A stretch of 64,000 bases of DNA from the NCBI RefSeq assembly GCF_029210365.1, contig NZ_JARGES010000032.1, positions 1 to 64,000 of the forward strand, written 5' to 3'. The notes beneath the pieces are model-generated. The model had not been told where the DNA came from. It made no database searches and was given only the letters and a program-made list of their open reading frames with translations. Source of the DNA: Mesorhizobium sp. YIM 152430. GTDB lineage: Bacteria > Pseudomonadota > Alphaproteobacteria > Rhizobiales > Rhizobiaceae. Positions 8,474 to 19,100 of the stretch are shown one piece after another. Position 1 is the stretch's first letter, and the number at the start of each line of letters is the position of its first letter. The translations under genes and the position numbers were made by a program.

Positions 8474-9145
8474 TTCGACCGCACAGTACGACCAATTCGC
8501 CTTGAATTGCATATTCGCGTTGTCATTTCATTACTCATGCAAACGAGAATGCAGCTAAGCGGGCGGCAGCCTCAGTACGCGACGTGACGAAAGATTGTCG
8601 TTGGCTGCGGAAGGAACAAATGGCTGAATGGGGGCCGACAGCGGACTGGCGGGTTTCTAAATTGCCAGACGGCAGAGCGGACATTCAACCGCACCGTTGC
8701 GGCGACATTTTCGGCCCAAAGCTGCCGATTGGTGGACAACAAATGTATGTCCGCTTTGCGCCCCCATCTCGGTCATTGGCACGGTCTTGACCCTCCTCCA
8801 AAAGCGGACATTGTCGGCGCTCGCGCCGTAAGCGAGTTGTCCAGTCTGCTCGTCGAGTTCTTTGAGTTCGCGGCTGGGAGGGCGAGTGTGGCTTCACGCT
8901 GTGTTATTCGATGCCCTGATCCCCTTTCTGTGTTCGAGAGCCACCCCTCTACGATGTGAAACTCTGAGCTTTTCAGTGGGGCCATTGTTGGGAGCCGATG
9001 AGGGGTTAGTCAGTCCGCCGGTTCACAGAGGTCACCACCGCTATTTGCACAGCAGTCATCAGTGCACCGTGGAATGTCAGAGAATCAGAACCATCAATTG
9101 ACAATGTCAGATTTCCTCCCTATCTTGCGAGACACGGAGGTTGCC
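8474..9145. other. Intergenic region between AbiE and defence island
   Basis: About 670 bp with no coding region I can defend. It must contain the minus-strand abiE promoter near its left end and the plus-strand promoter for the island near its right end. The words GCGGACATT recur here in degenerate context, as often seen in decayed intergenic DNA. No tRNA, integrase or attachment-site duplication is visible. Confidence 0.4.
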
Positions 9146-9724
9146 ATGACTGATGGTCCGTTCAAGAATCTGAAGCTTGGGAGCTGCTGGAAGCGGCTTG
9201 CCGAGGCGGTGCAGAACGATGCGGCATCTCTAGCAGACTGTGGTGCATTCGCTTCGGACGCGCTGGCTCGCCACCTCGTCACCACGGAACACGCCCAGGC
9301 GCTTCAAGAAGTCGATGCGCATATTGCCCGCGGTCAGCTGGAACTCGATCCGCTTGGTTCGATCGAAGCTATTTTCGATCACTGCGAGAAGACGCCCTTC
9401 CTCGACGCGCTCCAGAAAGAGTTGCTGTTCCGCGCCGCCAACGACACGCCCCTCGGCGACGCGATCGCGCCAGCACTCGACGCCGCCATCGACACTCAGA
9501 TCAGTGAAGCCCGAAACCGCTTTCAGGAAGAGTGTATCCGGGCGCAGGAAGCAGGCGAGCTGGGCCGAAGCCCGGCGGATCGGGTACGCGAAAAGATTGA
9601 TTCCGCCTTCGACGCAGTGGCGAGCGCAAAAGTCCGTGACGCTCTGTTGGCGGGCAAGAAGGATGCTTTCGAGAAGGACTTGGGCAGAAGCGACGGCGTC
9701 GACGAAGGGATGGTCCGCTTGTGA
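9146..9724 (+). CDS. Small helical protein, first gene of QatC-like operon
   Basis: An unrecognised 192-aa, acidic, helix-rich protein without signal peptide. The ATG at 9146 is chosen because GGAGG lies 5 bp upstream; earlier in-frame ATGs (for example 9104) lack one. A central coil-like segment (ARNRFQEECIRAQEAGELG) suggests an oligomerising or partner-binding scaffold. Its stop overlaps the GTG start of the QueC-like enzyme (GTGA). In Qat systems the gene before the QueC-like enzyme encodes QatB, a protein of unknown fold that associates with it. This gene sits in the equivalent place, but I see no sequence match. Confidence 0.7.
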   Translation: MTDGPFKNLKLGSCWKRLAEAVQNDAASLADCGAFASDALARHLVTTEHAQALQEVDAHIARGQLELDPLGSIEAIFDHCEKTPFLDALQKELLFRAANDTPLGDAIAPALDAAIDTQISEARNRFQEECIRAQEAGELGRSPADRVREKIDSAFDAVASAKVRDALLAGKKDAFEKDLGRSDGVDEGMVRL

Positions 9725-11112
9725 ACACTCACTTGACCAGTCCCGAGCGTTACGGTCTGACGCTGCGCGTTATCGAGGCAGGCCGTACGCACCGTCCGGT
9801 TCGTCCCAATTCCGAGACCATCGCCGAAATCGGCAAAGAAATCGCCTTCGTTCCCGATGCCCTGGACACCTACGACTACGAGGGATGGAAGCCGATCCAC
9901 CATGACCTTCTGGTGGTCAGTGCTGCTGTTGAATATGCCGACCGCCGCACCGCAAGGCGGATCAGTCGGTGGGCCCGCGATTTCAACATCACCGTACCCG
10001 TCGTCGAGGTTGCGACGTGGCAAGAGCCGAAGGTGCAAGCAAGCCTTCGGGCAGCGCTGCGGCACCTCACGGGCGACGATTGGCAATTCAGCTTTGTTCC
10101 ATGGCAGGGCCAGAGCGTCTTGGGGGCACGGCAGCGGTCGCTTCCGTTTGGCACGGAGCGGAGCTTCGTCATCGCCTATAGCGATGGGCTAGATTCGCGT
10201 TGCGTCTCGAAGGTATCGGGAAACGGAAGCGACGCCGTTTGTGTACGCGTGACCAAACATCGCCATACCTTGAAGGCGGGCGATGAACCTTTCGACCAGA
10301 TCCCGTTTCGGGTCGACGTCCCCTCGGCGCGAGAAAGCAGCGTACGTTCGCGCGGCTTCAAGTTCGCCGCTGTGACGGCTATCGCCGCGCACCTGACGGG
10401 GTTGACCAGGATCGTGGTCCCCGAAAGCGGTCAAGGCGCGCTTGGCCCGGTCCTCTTGCCCCTCCACAACGTGTATGCCGACTACCGGAACCACCCGACG
10501 TACTTCCGGAAGATGGAGCGGTTCATCAAGACGGTACTTGGGCACGACATCCGCTATGACCAACCGCGCCTGTGGAACACGAAGGGCGAGACCATTTCGG
10601 CCTTTCGGCTTGCCACGAACAAAGCGGTCGACGAGCTGTTCGAGACCCGCTCATGCTGGCAGCAGCGTTGGAACGCAAAAATGGACGGCAAGCTGCGGCA
10701 GTGCGGCCTGTGCGCTGCATGTCTCCTTCGCCGGATGAGCATGCATGCCGCTGGAATAGAAGAGCCGGATCACACCTACATCATCGCTGATCTCACTGTT
10801 CCGGCCTTTCGGGATGCCCTTCCAGGCAGGGAGAAAGTCCGCTTGAGCCGAACGATGGCGGAATACGGAAGCGTTGGCGCTCGGCACTTCCAGCAGCTTG
10901 CCGTCATGGCAGACCTGCCCGATGCGGCATTGAACGTTCATGCCTTCGAAATTGCACGCGCGACGGGGGAAGCGCAGGAAGACGTCTTGAAGAACTTCAG
11001 GAACATGTTGCTGACCCATGCAAAGGAATGGCGCGCCTTCATGGCCGCCCAAGGAAAACAAAGCTTCTTGAGAAGCTGGACGCAGGGAGGGCGCCATGGC
11101 CGATCTGAATGA
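9721..11112 (+). CDS. QueC/QatC-like PP-loop ATPase (7-cyano-7-deazaguanine synthase-like)
   Basis: A 463-aa protein. Residues 1-150 form an extra N-terminal domain absent from housekeeping QueC. Residues 151-160 give the PP-loop (AYSDGLDSR, variant of SGGxDS), which binds ATP. A four-Cys zinc site follows: C312 and CGLCAAC at 328-334. QueC makes preQ0 in tRNA queuosine biosynthesis, but no other que gene is nearby. The extra domain and the defence neighbourhood point to the QueC homologues recruited into antiphage operons (QatC, type IV CBASS). The start is GTG, overlapping the upstream stop; the 3' end overlaps the next gene by 17 bp. Confidence 0.8.
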   Translation: MNTHLTSPERYGLTLRVIEAGRTHRPVRPNSETIAEIGKEIAFVPDALDTYDYEGWKPIHHDLLVVSAAVEYADRRTARRISRWARDFNITVPVVEVATWQEPKVQASLRAALRHLTGDDWQFSFVPWQGQSVLGARQRSLPFGTERSFVIAYSDGLDSRCVSKVSGNGSDAVCVRVTKHRHTLKAGDEPFDQIPFRVDVPSARESSVRSRGFKFAAVTAIAAHLTGLTRIVVPESGQGALGPVLLPLHNVYADYRNHPTYFRKMERFIKTVLGHDIRYDQPRLWNTKGETISAFRLATNKAVDELFETRSCWQQRWNAKMDGKLRQCGLCAACLLRRMSMHAAGIEEPDHTYIIADLTVPAFRDALPGREKVRLSRTMAEYGSVGARHFQQLAVMADLPDAALNVHAFEIARATGEAQEDVLKNFRNMLLTHAKEWRAFMAAQGKQSFLRSWTQGGRHGRSE

Positions 11113-12286
11113 ACTGAGCGCGCAGGAAATCGGTCGCCGCCTGCGCTTGGCGAGGGAGAACGCGGGCATCCGTCAAGATGAGGCGGCCGAGGTCATCGGC
11201 ATGTCGCGGCCGACTCTTGTGTCCATCGAAAAGGGCACGCGGCGCGTCCGTATTCAGGAGTTGCAGCTTCTTGCGCGGCACTATGGAGTTTCCGTCAACA
11301 GCCTTCTGCGTCGGGAAGCGGTTCATACCGATCTGATGCCCCGTTTCCGTAAGATGCGTGAGACGGAGGACGACCATACGCTCGAAGCCGTGGAGTTTCT
11401 CAATGTCCTGGTGAAGGCGGAGGTGGAACTTGAAAACGTCCTCGGGATCGAACGGCGGCGACACTACCCGCCGGAGAAAGGGATCAACGAGGGCGACGTT
11501 GTCGAACTTGCCGAAAAGCATGCGCAAGAGCTTCGCGACTGGCTCGGGCTCGGCGCGGGTCCGATCGGCGACATCTTCTCAGTCATCGAGCTCGATCTCG
11601 GCATCCGCCTATATCAGCGACGGCTATCTTCAAAGTCTAAGGTCGCTGGCCTGTTTGCCTATGATGACGCCATCGGAGCCTGCATCCTTCTGAACGCTAA
11701 TCACCCGCTGGAGCGGCGTGTTCAATCCGCTGCTCACGAAATCGGACACTTCGTGGGGACGCGCCGCGTCCCCGAGGTCTTAGGGGACGACGAGCAGTTC
11801 CTGTCCCGCGATGAGCGCTACGCCAACGCCTTCGCCCGTGCATTCCTGACGCCGCGCAAGAGCTTCTCGGAGAGTTTCAAGCAACTGACGGCCGGCGCCG
11901 ACATGCTCACCCGTCGTCATGTCATCTTGCTAGCGCACCAGTACAACATCTCCCGCGAGGCGTGCGTGCGCCGCCTCGAAGAGTTGGAGCTTCTGAAAAA
12001 GGGGACGTGGGAATGGCTCAAGACGAAGGGGGGGATCAAAGACTACCACGCACGCGAGGTGCTTGGAGACGCCGCAGAGCGGCTGGATGTGGCCAAGACC
12101 GACGCCAATCGGCCCGTATCCCACAGGATGAGCCTCATGGCGCACGGGGCCTGGAAGCGTGGCATCATGTCGGAAGGGCAGTTGGCCGAACTGCTGAAGA
12201 TGCGCCGCGTGGAGGTGCGCGAGCTGATTGACCAGATTGAGCTCGAGGAAAACGTGACGGATGACCTTCTCAAGCTCCCTAGCTGA
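11096..12286 (+). CDS. XRE-family HTH / ImmA-IrrE metallopeptidase
   Basis: A 396-aa two-domain protein. Residues about 9-70 form a Cro/C1-type helix-turn-helix (AGIRQDEAAEVIGMSRPTLVSIEKG). Residues about 140-290 are an ImmA/IrrE (COG2856) metallopeptidase with zinc motif HEIGH at 214-218 and a downstream Glu-rich helix (RDERYANAFARAFLTP). Family members cleave repressors or partner proteins on a damage or infection signal. The C-terminal 100 residues are an unassigned helical extension. GGGAGG precedes the ATG. It overlaps the previous gene by 17 bp and the next by 26 bp, which argues for tight co-production. It may regulate the operon, act as effector switch, or both. Confidence 0.85.
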   Translation: MADLNELSAQEIGRRLRLARENAGIRQDEAAEVIGMSRPTLVSIEKGTRRVRIQELQLLARHYGVSVNSLLRREAVHTDLMPRFRKMRETEDDHTLEAVEFLNVLVKAEVELENVLGIERRRHYPPEKGINEGDVVELAEKHAQELRDWLGLGAGPIGDIFSVIELDLGIRLYQRRLSSKSKVAGLFAYDDAIGACILLNANHPLERRVQSAAHEIGHFVGTRRVPEVLGDDEQFLSRDERYANAFARAFLTPRKSFSESFKQLTAGADMLTRRHVILLAHQYNISREACVRRLEELELLKKGTWEWLKTKGGIKDYHAREVLGDAAERLDVAKTDANRPVSHRMSLMAHGAWKRGIMSEGQLAELLKMRRVEVRELIDQIELEENVTDDLLKLPS

Positions 12287-12935
12287 CGATCTTAGACCGC
12301 TGGTTCTCGACACGAGCGTCCTGATCAACCTGCACGCCTGTACCTACGGCGAGCGGGTGTTGACGGCCATCGCGAATGACATTGTCGTGCCCGACATCGT
12401 GGCCGGGGAGTTGGAGCACGAGACGAGCCGGAAGAACGGAGACCACAGTTTTCTTCGCGGCCTCATTGCGCGCGGCAAGGTAATGGAAGCCGGCATGACC
12501 GGCGCGGACTACGAGCTGTTCGCCACTCTGTCCGGCGGGTCTCCTTCTCTGGATGACGGGGAAGCCGCGACGATTGCGATCGCGGCACGTCGGGGGTTCC
12601 GAGCCGTCGTCGATGAACGAAAGGGCCGCACTCGGGCAGTGGGGCTGATGGATGGCCAGGAACCCGGCTGGTCCCTCGACCTCCTCCGACATCCCAGCGT
12701 CGTGCAAAGCCTTGGCGAGCATCTGGCCGCTGACGCCGTCTATCTGGCGCTGCGCGATGGGCGAATGCGCATTCCAGCGGAATGCGGCGACGCAGTCGTT
12801 GGATTGATCGGCCGAGAGCGTGCGCTTGAGTGCTCCTGCCTACCGAACTTCAAGAATCTGTCGCGGGATGCGGCGCTTTCGGCGCCGCCACAAGCACATG
12901 CGATTATCCGGCAGGAACGAATCGACACGGAATAA
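12261..12935 (+). CDS. PIN-domain-like nuclease
   Basis: A 224-aa protein with a PIN-type ribonuclease layout: first Asp in LVLDTSVLINL (about residue 17), acidic GELEHE near residue 50, LDDGEAATIAIA near 97-108 and a final acidic residue in VVDERKG. These can assemble the metal site of an RNase H-like PIN fold. The ATG lies 26 bp inside the preceding metallopeptidase gene, so it is translationally linked to it. There is no adjacent small antitoxin, unlike VapBC; the HTH-protease could take the antitoxin role. I regard it as the probable toxic effector of the four-gene operon, by inference. Confidence 0.75.
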   Translation: MTFSSSLADDLRPLVLDTSVLINLHACTYGERVLTAIANDIVVPDIVAGELEHETSRKNGDHSFLRGLIARGKVMEAGMTGADYELFATLSGGSPSLDDGEAATIAIAARRGFRAVVDERKGRTRAVGLMDGQEPGWSLDLLRHPSVVQSLGEHLAADAVYLALRDGRMRIPAECGDAVVGLIGRERALECSCLPNFKNLSRDAALSAPPQAHAIIRQERIDTE

Positions 12936-12997
12936 ATCCACTCCACGGCAGACCCGTGTCTGCCAACCGGAGTCGAAAATAATCGAGGGGTTGAACA

Positions 12998-14731
12998 TTG
13001 GCACGGATACGCGCGGTCGAGATAAAGCACTTCAGAGGCATCAAGGAACTCGTTTGGCATCCCTCGCCCGGCATCAATTGTTTGATTGGGCCGGGGGACA
13101 GCGGAAAGTCGACCATCCTCGACGCCGTCGATTTCTGTCTGGGCCCGCGCCGAAACGTCCAGTTCACCGACGCGGACTTTCATCGGCTGGATGTCGAGAC
13201 GCCGATCACCATCACGGTGACCCTGGGCGAGCTTGATGATGGTCTGAAGAACCTCGACGCGTACGGGATGTTCGTCCGTAGCTTCGACCCCGCGACCGGG
13301 AAGATCGAGGATGAACCGGAAAAGGATGCGGAAACCGTCCTGAGCCTGCGGCTAACGGTCGCCAGTGATCTGGAACCGAGCTGGACGCTGGTGTCGGAGA
13401 GGGCGGAAGCCCAAGGGCTTGACCGAAATCTCAGTTGGGGCGATCGGGTGCGGCTGGCGCCGACCCGGATCGGAGCTCTGGCGGACTACCATCTGGGTTG
13501 GCGGCGCGATTCGGTTCTGAACCGTGTCTCTGAGGAGCGTGCGGACGCCTCGGCCGCCCTGGCCAAGGCCGCGCGGGATGCACGGGCCGCCTTTGGCGAA
13601 GAGGCCCAAGGCCAGCTGGGCGAGACGCTCGGCATCGTGGCGACGACTGCTAAGGAGCTGGGCATACCGGTCGGCGAGAACATCAAGGCGATGCTGGACG
13701 CGCACTCCGTGTCGTTCAGCGGCGGGATGATCTCTCTGCACGACGAAGGCGGCATTCCACTTCGGGGATTGGGAATCGGCTCGACCCGCCTGTTGATCGC
13801 CGGCCTTCAGCGAAAGGCTGCTGCGCAGTCGACGGTCATCCTGATCGACGAGTTGGAACACGGGCTTGAACCGCACCGCATACTCCGGCTTCTCGCGTCG
13901 CTCGGCGCAAAGGAAAAGTCGCCGCCGCTCCAGGTCTTCATGACGACGCATTCGCCGGTTGCTTTGCGCGAGCTTTCGGGCAGCCAGTTGTTCGTGGCAC
14001 GCCGGTCGCCCGGTGGCCACGAGGTGTTGAACGTGGGCATCTCTGACGGCGTGCAGAGCACGATCCGCCTCTATCCCGATGCCTTCCTCGCCCCGTCAGT
14101 GATCGTTTGTGAAGGAGCAAGCGAGGTCGGTCTCGTCCGGGGTCTCGACCAGTACAGGACGGCAATTGGGAGGGACGCCATCACGGCGTTGGGGACGGCT
14201 TTGGTCGATTGCGGTGGCGGAGATTCTGACCGACCTTTCGCAAGAGCGGACGCTTTTCACGCGCTGGGGTACCGGGCTGCGGTCATCCGTGACGACGATA
14301 AGAAGCCGACGGCCGCCATCGAAGACGGTTTCATCGCGAAAGGCGGCAAGGTGATTGCCTGGCGTGACGGTCGGGCTTTGGAGGACGAGCTCTTTCAGAC
14401 CCTGTCCGATGACGGGGTCAAGAAGCTGCTGGCCCGCGCAATCGAGCTCCATGGCAACGACTTGGTGAATGAGCACATCAAGTCGGCGACCAAAAACGCA
14501 AAGGATCTCGCAGCGATCTTGGCAGAGGCGGAAGCGGGTGGGATTTCCCCGGATAGCCGGACTGCCCTCGGCGCGGCGGCGCGAACGAAGCGAGCTAGGT
14601 GGTTCAAGTCGGTGACTTGGATGGAGGACGTGGCGCGGGACGTCGTTGGCCCGGACCTCGCGCATGCCGACGCTGGCTTTCGCGATCTTGTCGAGAGCAT
14701 CTTCGGGTGGTGCGCCAATGCCAGCACCTGA
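12998..14731 (+). CDS. OLD-family ATPase/TOPRIM nuclease (GajA-like)
   Basis: A 577-aa protein. The N-terminal ABC-type ATPase has Walker A GPGDSGKST at 31-39, an RGLGIGSTRLL signature-like segment, Walker B VILIDELEHGLEP and the switch His in MTTHSPVAL. The TOPRIM nuclease domain begins near residue 367 (VIVCEGASEVGLV), with Asp residues in VIRDDDKKP. The architecture and size match overcoming-lysogenization-defect nucleases, including GajA of Gabija, which degrades DNA when nucleotide pools fall. The following gene encodes a UvrD-like helicase, as in Gabija. The start is TTG with GAGGGG upstream. A 62-bp gap separates it from the PIN gene. Confidence 0.85.
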   Translation: MARIRAVEIKHFRGIKELVWHPSPGINCLIGPGDSGKSTILDAVDFCLGPRRNVQFTDADFHRLDVETPITITVTLGELDDGLKNLDAYGMFVRSFDPATGKIEDEPEKDAETVLSLRLTVASDLEPSWTLVSERAEAQGLDRNLSWGDRVRLAPTRIGALADYHLGWRRDSVLNRVSEERADASAALAKAARDARAAFGEEAQGQLGETLGIVATTAKELGIPVGENIKAMLDAHSVSFSGGMISLHDEGGIPLRGLGIGSTRLLIAGLQRKAAAQSTVILIDELEHGLEPHRILRLLASLGAKEKSPPLQVFMTTHSPVALRELSGSQLFVARRSPGGHEVLNVGISDGVQSTIRLYPDAFLAPSVIVCEGASEVGLVRGLDQYRTAIGRDAITALGTALVDCGGGDSDRPFARADAFHALGYRAAVIRDDDKKPTAAIEDGFIAKGGKVIAWRDGRALEDELFQTLSDDGVKKLLARAIELHGNDLVNEHIKSATKNAKDLAAILAEAEAGGISPDSRTALGAAARTKRARWFKSVTWMEDVARDVVGPDLAHADAGFRDLVESIFGWCANAST

Positions 14732-16139
14732 GATCGATTTGCTCGCCATCGACCGCGGAACCGTGACCGCCCCGGCCGGATGCGGAAAGACGCACCTGAT
14801 TGCAGAGGCGCTGACGCGGCACAGCGCCGATAAACCTGTCCTTGTTCTGACCCACACGAACGCCGGTGTCGTTGCCTTGCGGGGGCGACTCGACAAAGCC
14901 GGTGTGCCGTCGAAGGCATATCGGCTTTCGACGATCGACGGATGGGCCATGCGGCTCATTTCGAGCTTCCCGACGCGCAGCGGCCACGATCCGGACCTTC
15001 TCAAGCTGGCTCGACCGGGGACCGACTACCCAAACATTCGCGTCGCGGCCGCAAGGCTGCTGAAGGCTGGTCACGTCGCCGATGTGCTCAAAGCCAGCTA
15101 TGCGCGGTTGATCGTAGACGAGTATCAGGACTGTTCGATCCGCCAGCATGCCGTCGTCGCCTTCGCTGCCCAGACGCTTCCGACCTGTGTACTCGGCGAT
15201 CCCATGCAGGCGATCTTCGGGTTCGGCGGCGACAATCTGGCGACCTGGGACGACCAAGTCTGCGGCTACTTTCCGCTGGCGGGAGAGCTCGCGATGCCGT
15301 GGCGCTGGATCAACGCAGGCGCCGAACCGCTGGGGCAATGGCTGCTGGACGTCCGCGGCAAGCATTTGAGGGGAGAGCCGGTCGACCTCCGCACCGCGCC
15401 TGACGGTGTGACCTGGGTCCACCTCGACGGAACGAACGACCATGAGAGACGCCTTGAAGCCGCGCGGGTCAGACCGCCCGGCGCGGACGGCCGCGTGCTG
15501 ATAATTGGCGAGAGCACAAGCCCCGACAGTCAGCGGCGGTTCGCAAGTCAGACGCCCGGAGCGGTGACTGTGGAAGCGGTCGACTTGAAAGACCTCGTCG
15601 CGTTCGCAAGGCGCTTCGACCTTGCATCGCCACAGGCGCTGCAACACCTCGCCGAGTTCGCGCAAAGCGTGATGCGCAACGTGGGCGCAGCAGATTTCGT
15701 CCAGCGCGTCTCGGCACTCCAGCGTGGCACGGCGCGAACCGAGCCCACCGAGGTCGAGGGGATCGCCCTCGCGTTTATCCGTGATCCGTCGCATCGACGG
15801 GCTGTCGACGTCCTTGTCGAGATCGGCAAGCAGGGTGGTATCACGCCCCACCGTCCTGCCGTGCTCCGTGCCTGCATCAAGGCCCTCCAGCTCTGCGACG
15901 GCACGGAAGGCATGTCCTTTTACGATGCAGCCATTCGCATGCGGGAACAGAACCGCCTCGTTGGCCGCCCCCTCCCCAAACGTGCCGTCGGCAGCACCCT
16001 GCTCTTGAAAGGCCTCGAAGCGGAGGCCGTCGTCATCCTGAACGCCGATGCCTTAGACGCACGGAACCTCTACGTCGCAATGACCCGCGGATCTAAACAG
16101 CTAATCGCTTGTTCGCGGTCGCCAATATTGAGTCCCTAG
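14718..16139 (+). CDS. UvrD/Rep-like helicase (GajB-like)
   Basis: A 473-aa superfamily 1 helicase-like protein. Walker A is TAPAGCGKTHL near residue 20. Motif Ia is LVLTHTNAGV. Walker B is LIVDEYQDCS near residue 130, followed by motif III (VLGDPMQAIFGF) and, near the C-terminus, KGLEAEAVVILNA and LYVAMTRGSKQL (motifs V and VI). It is compact, as GajB is, lacking large UvrD insertions. It overlaps the OLD-family gene by 14 bp, so the two are co-translated. Earlier in-frame starts lie deep in the upstream gene and are unlikely. The pair is best described as Gabija-like. Confidence 0.85.
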   Translation: MPAPEIDLLAIDRGTVTAPAGCGKTHLIAEALTRHSADKPVLVLTHTNAGVVALRGRLDKAGVPSKAYRLSTIDGWAMRLISSFPTRSGHDPDLLKLARPGTDYPNIRVAAARLLKAGHVADVLKASYARLIVDEYQDCSIRQHAVVAFAAQTLPTCVLGDPMQAIFGFGGDNLATWDDQVCGYFPLAGELAMPWRWINAGAEPLGQWLLDVRGKHLRGEPVDLRTAPDGVTWVHLDGTNDHERRLEAARVRPPGADGRVLIIGESTSPDSQRRFASQTPGAVTVEAVDLKDLVAFARRFDLASPQALQHLAEFAQSVMRNVGAADFVQRVSALQRGTARTEPTEVEGIALAFIRDPSHRRAVDVLVEIGKQGGITPHRPAVLRACIKALQLCDGTEGMSFYDAAIRMREQNRLVGRPLPKRAVGSTLLLKGLEAEAVVILNADALDARNLYVAMTRGSKQLIACSRSPILSP

Positions 16140-19100
16140 ATTGGCTGGCGGTCGAGTGGACTGTATGGTCTCTGCGCAATTTGACCATCGGGGGAGGCTT
16201 AACAGTTTATATTTCCCGCGCGCTCGTCGTAGACGAAAAGACCTTTACTGAAGAAGAGCTGCTTCAGGTGGGGACGGTATTCGTTGTCTTGGCGGAACCG
16301 GGTGCGGGCAAGACCGAGCTGCTTAAGGCGCTTGCCGGGCTGCTCCAGGCAAACCGGACTCGCGCCAGCATCTTCCAGAACAAGCCGGGGCTCGCGGGAA
16401 CCGGCCCGCTCGTTATCGACGCGATGGACGAGGTCGCGCGGATCGACACCGTCGCGACCGACAAGATCATCGCGATGGCGAGCGAGACACCGGCGGCGAC
16501 GGTCGTCTTCGCGAGCCGGTCGGCGGAGTGGGACCGCAGCCGCACGGCGTATGTCGAGCAGTGCTTCGGTGCGAAGCCCGTCGTCGTGCATCTGCGGCCC
16601 TTCAACGAAGACGAGCAGCGCCAGCTCTTCGAGAGCAAGTTTCCCAGCGAGCATTTCGAGGCCTTCGCTGCGGAGGTTCATCAGTTTGGGTTAGGCCCGT
16701 TGCTTGGCAATCCACAGTTTCTGATCCTGTTCGGCGAGGCCTACATCGAGAGCGGGCGCGTCTTCACGTCGAAGGCGAAGATTTTCTCGGATGCAATACG
16801 TCGTCTCGCGCACGAGGCGAACACCGAACGGCCAATACCGAAATTGAAGCCGCCGCTTGACGCCATCATCGCAGTTGCAGGCGAGGTGTTCGCCAAGCTC
16901 CTCTTGTCCGGCGCGACCGGCATCGCCACGGTCGAGAGTTTAAGCGACCGCGATTTTCCCTACATCAATGCCCTGTGCCGCGACGCATCGAACGCACCCT
17001 TCCTGATCGATACGCGGTTGCTGAAGCCCTCGGACGATCCGGACGAGCACGAACCGATCCATCGGATCGTCGCAGAATATTGTGCTGCGTCGTATCTGGT
17101 GGGTCGGATCGAAGATCCGAAGGACCGACTCTCCTTGGAACGGGTCCTTGCCGTCGTCGCACCGAATGGCGTGACCCGCGACGAATTGCGCGGTATGGCT
17201 GGCTGGATGGCGGCGCTGGGACATCAGCCGCTACAGTTGCGCCTGATCGAGCTTGATCCCTATGCGGTGCTGGCGAACGGCGATCCAAGCCAGCTGACGA
17301 CGGCGGCAAAGCGCGCTCTGTTGTCGGCCTTGGATAAGCTCGCGGATTTGGAGCCGCTGTTCCGTCGCAGCGACACCTGGCGACGCTTCAACGTCGGTCA
17401 GTTTTTCACGCCGGACATTCTAGGTCCGGTTCGCACGATCCTGAGGAAGCCGGGGCAGTTTCGCACGCTTGTCCTTGAGCTACTGATCGACACGGACGCG
17501 GCGGCCAGTCTATTGCCGGAACTGTCGGTATTGGTCCTCAATACGGCGACCGATAGCGATACCCGGAAGTGGGTCGGCGAGGTCCTGCTGGCCGCCGGCA
17601 CCTTTGATCCTGCGGTCGAGTTCGATGCTCTGGTCGCGGAGGGCTCGGCGACGTCGCTTGAGATCGTGGCGCGATGGGTCACCAAGCGCGGCGTTGAATC
17701 GGTCGGCGCGGCCAAGGTTGCAGACCTTCTGGACAAGCTCTCGGTGCTGTACGGCACGCCAAACCGCAGGCATCGTGACGGGACGTCGCGCTATTTCATC
17801 GACCGCCTAGTGCAGTCTTTCACGCTCGCCGAAGTCACGAACTTTCTCGATGCCCTGACGACGGGCCTCGTCTGTACCTGCGCGCCCAAGCACGCCTATG
17901 CGTGTACGTGCCGGTACGGAAAAAGCAAAATCCTCGGTCGGCTCCTTGATCGGTATTTCGAGCTTGCGGAAGCAGGAACGCACGACCCGGCTCGCATCTG
18001 GCAGTGGATCAGATCGCTCCATTTCCAGAGCAACGCAACGACCGAGCGGAGCGCGTCGGTCAAGCATCTCGTCGCCAATGACGAGCTTAGGCGCGACCTT
18101 CAGCGGCGTGCCGTCGAGGGCTTACGCGGCGAGCAGGCGCAGAACGCGGTTATCGAGCTGTATTCGAGCCACGCGCACTCTGGCCTGCATATGCATGTCG
18201 GCGACCCGGACGCGCTCAGCCAGTACGCTTTCGACCACAACATGGTGGACGTTTGGGGATCGCTTCTCTCCGGCCATAACTTATGGGGCAAGGAGAAAGG
18301 GCCGAAGGCGCTTCGCGCGACGCAGCGTGCGCAAAGCCAATTCTCACCCGATTTCATGCGACTGTGGGCGAGACGAGAGCGGGCCCGACGCGAATACTGG
18401 CGCGACGAGCGTCGCGTGACCCACATACGCGGCCGGAAAAAACGGGCGGAGAAGGAAGCGGCGGTCGAGGCCAATAACCGGGCCCATCTTCGCGCCAACC
18501 TCGCGGAAATCGAGGCGGGACGCCATGGATGGTGGCTCACGGAATTTACCCGCGCTTTTCTCTATCACCCGGATGAACTAGAGTGCATGGTCGACAATCC
18601 GCAAACGCCGCTGCGCGCGCTCCGAAACTGTTTGCCTTTCGTCGAGCCGCACATCCCCACTGTCGAACAGCTGGGCCAGCGCAAGAGTACCAACATTGCC
18701 GAGATTTTGCTCGCGGCCCTGATTGTCCTGTATCGCGACGGTGTCGACCTGACGATTCTCGATCCGCGCATACTGGCGGCGGCGAAGACCGAAGCAACAT
18801 CGTCCTACCCTGTGTTCAAGGACAGTGAGGCCGATGGCGAAGCGTTCGAGGCGGCGCTCGACGCAGCGCTGTTCAAGGAGCCAGGATCGGCGGAAACGTT
18901 CTTACGCGCCTACATCGAGCCTCAGCTGGCCGAGCCCGAGAACGCGCCGCAGCATGTCTATTGGTTAAATAACAAGCCCGCCTTCCACGATTTGCGCGCG
19001 ACGCTGCCGATGGAATGGCTGGAGCGCTTCCCGCAGATGCCCCAGGAGGCAATGCGGCCGCTGTTCGGCATGGCATCGCAGTACGGGCGGCGGGAAGATC

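Noticed and set aside
8584-8790. A 68-codon plus-strand frame in the AbiE-to-island gap
   Set aside because: No ribosome-binding site, no recognisable domain and a composition typical of random high-GC frames; not supported as a gene.
9721-11112. Assignment as housekeeping queC
   Set aside because: Extra N-terminal domain, no queD/queE/queF nearby and a defence neighbourhood; family-level call only.
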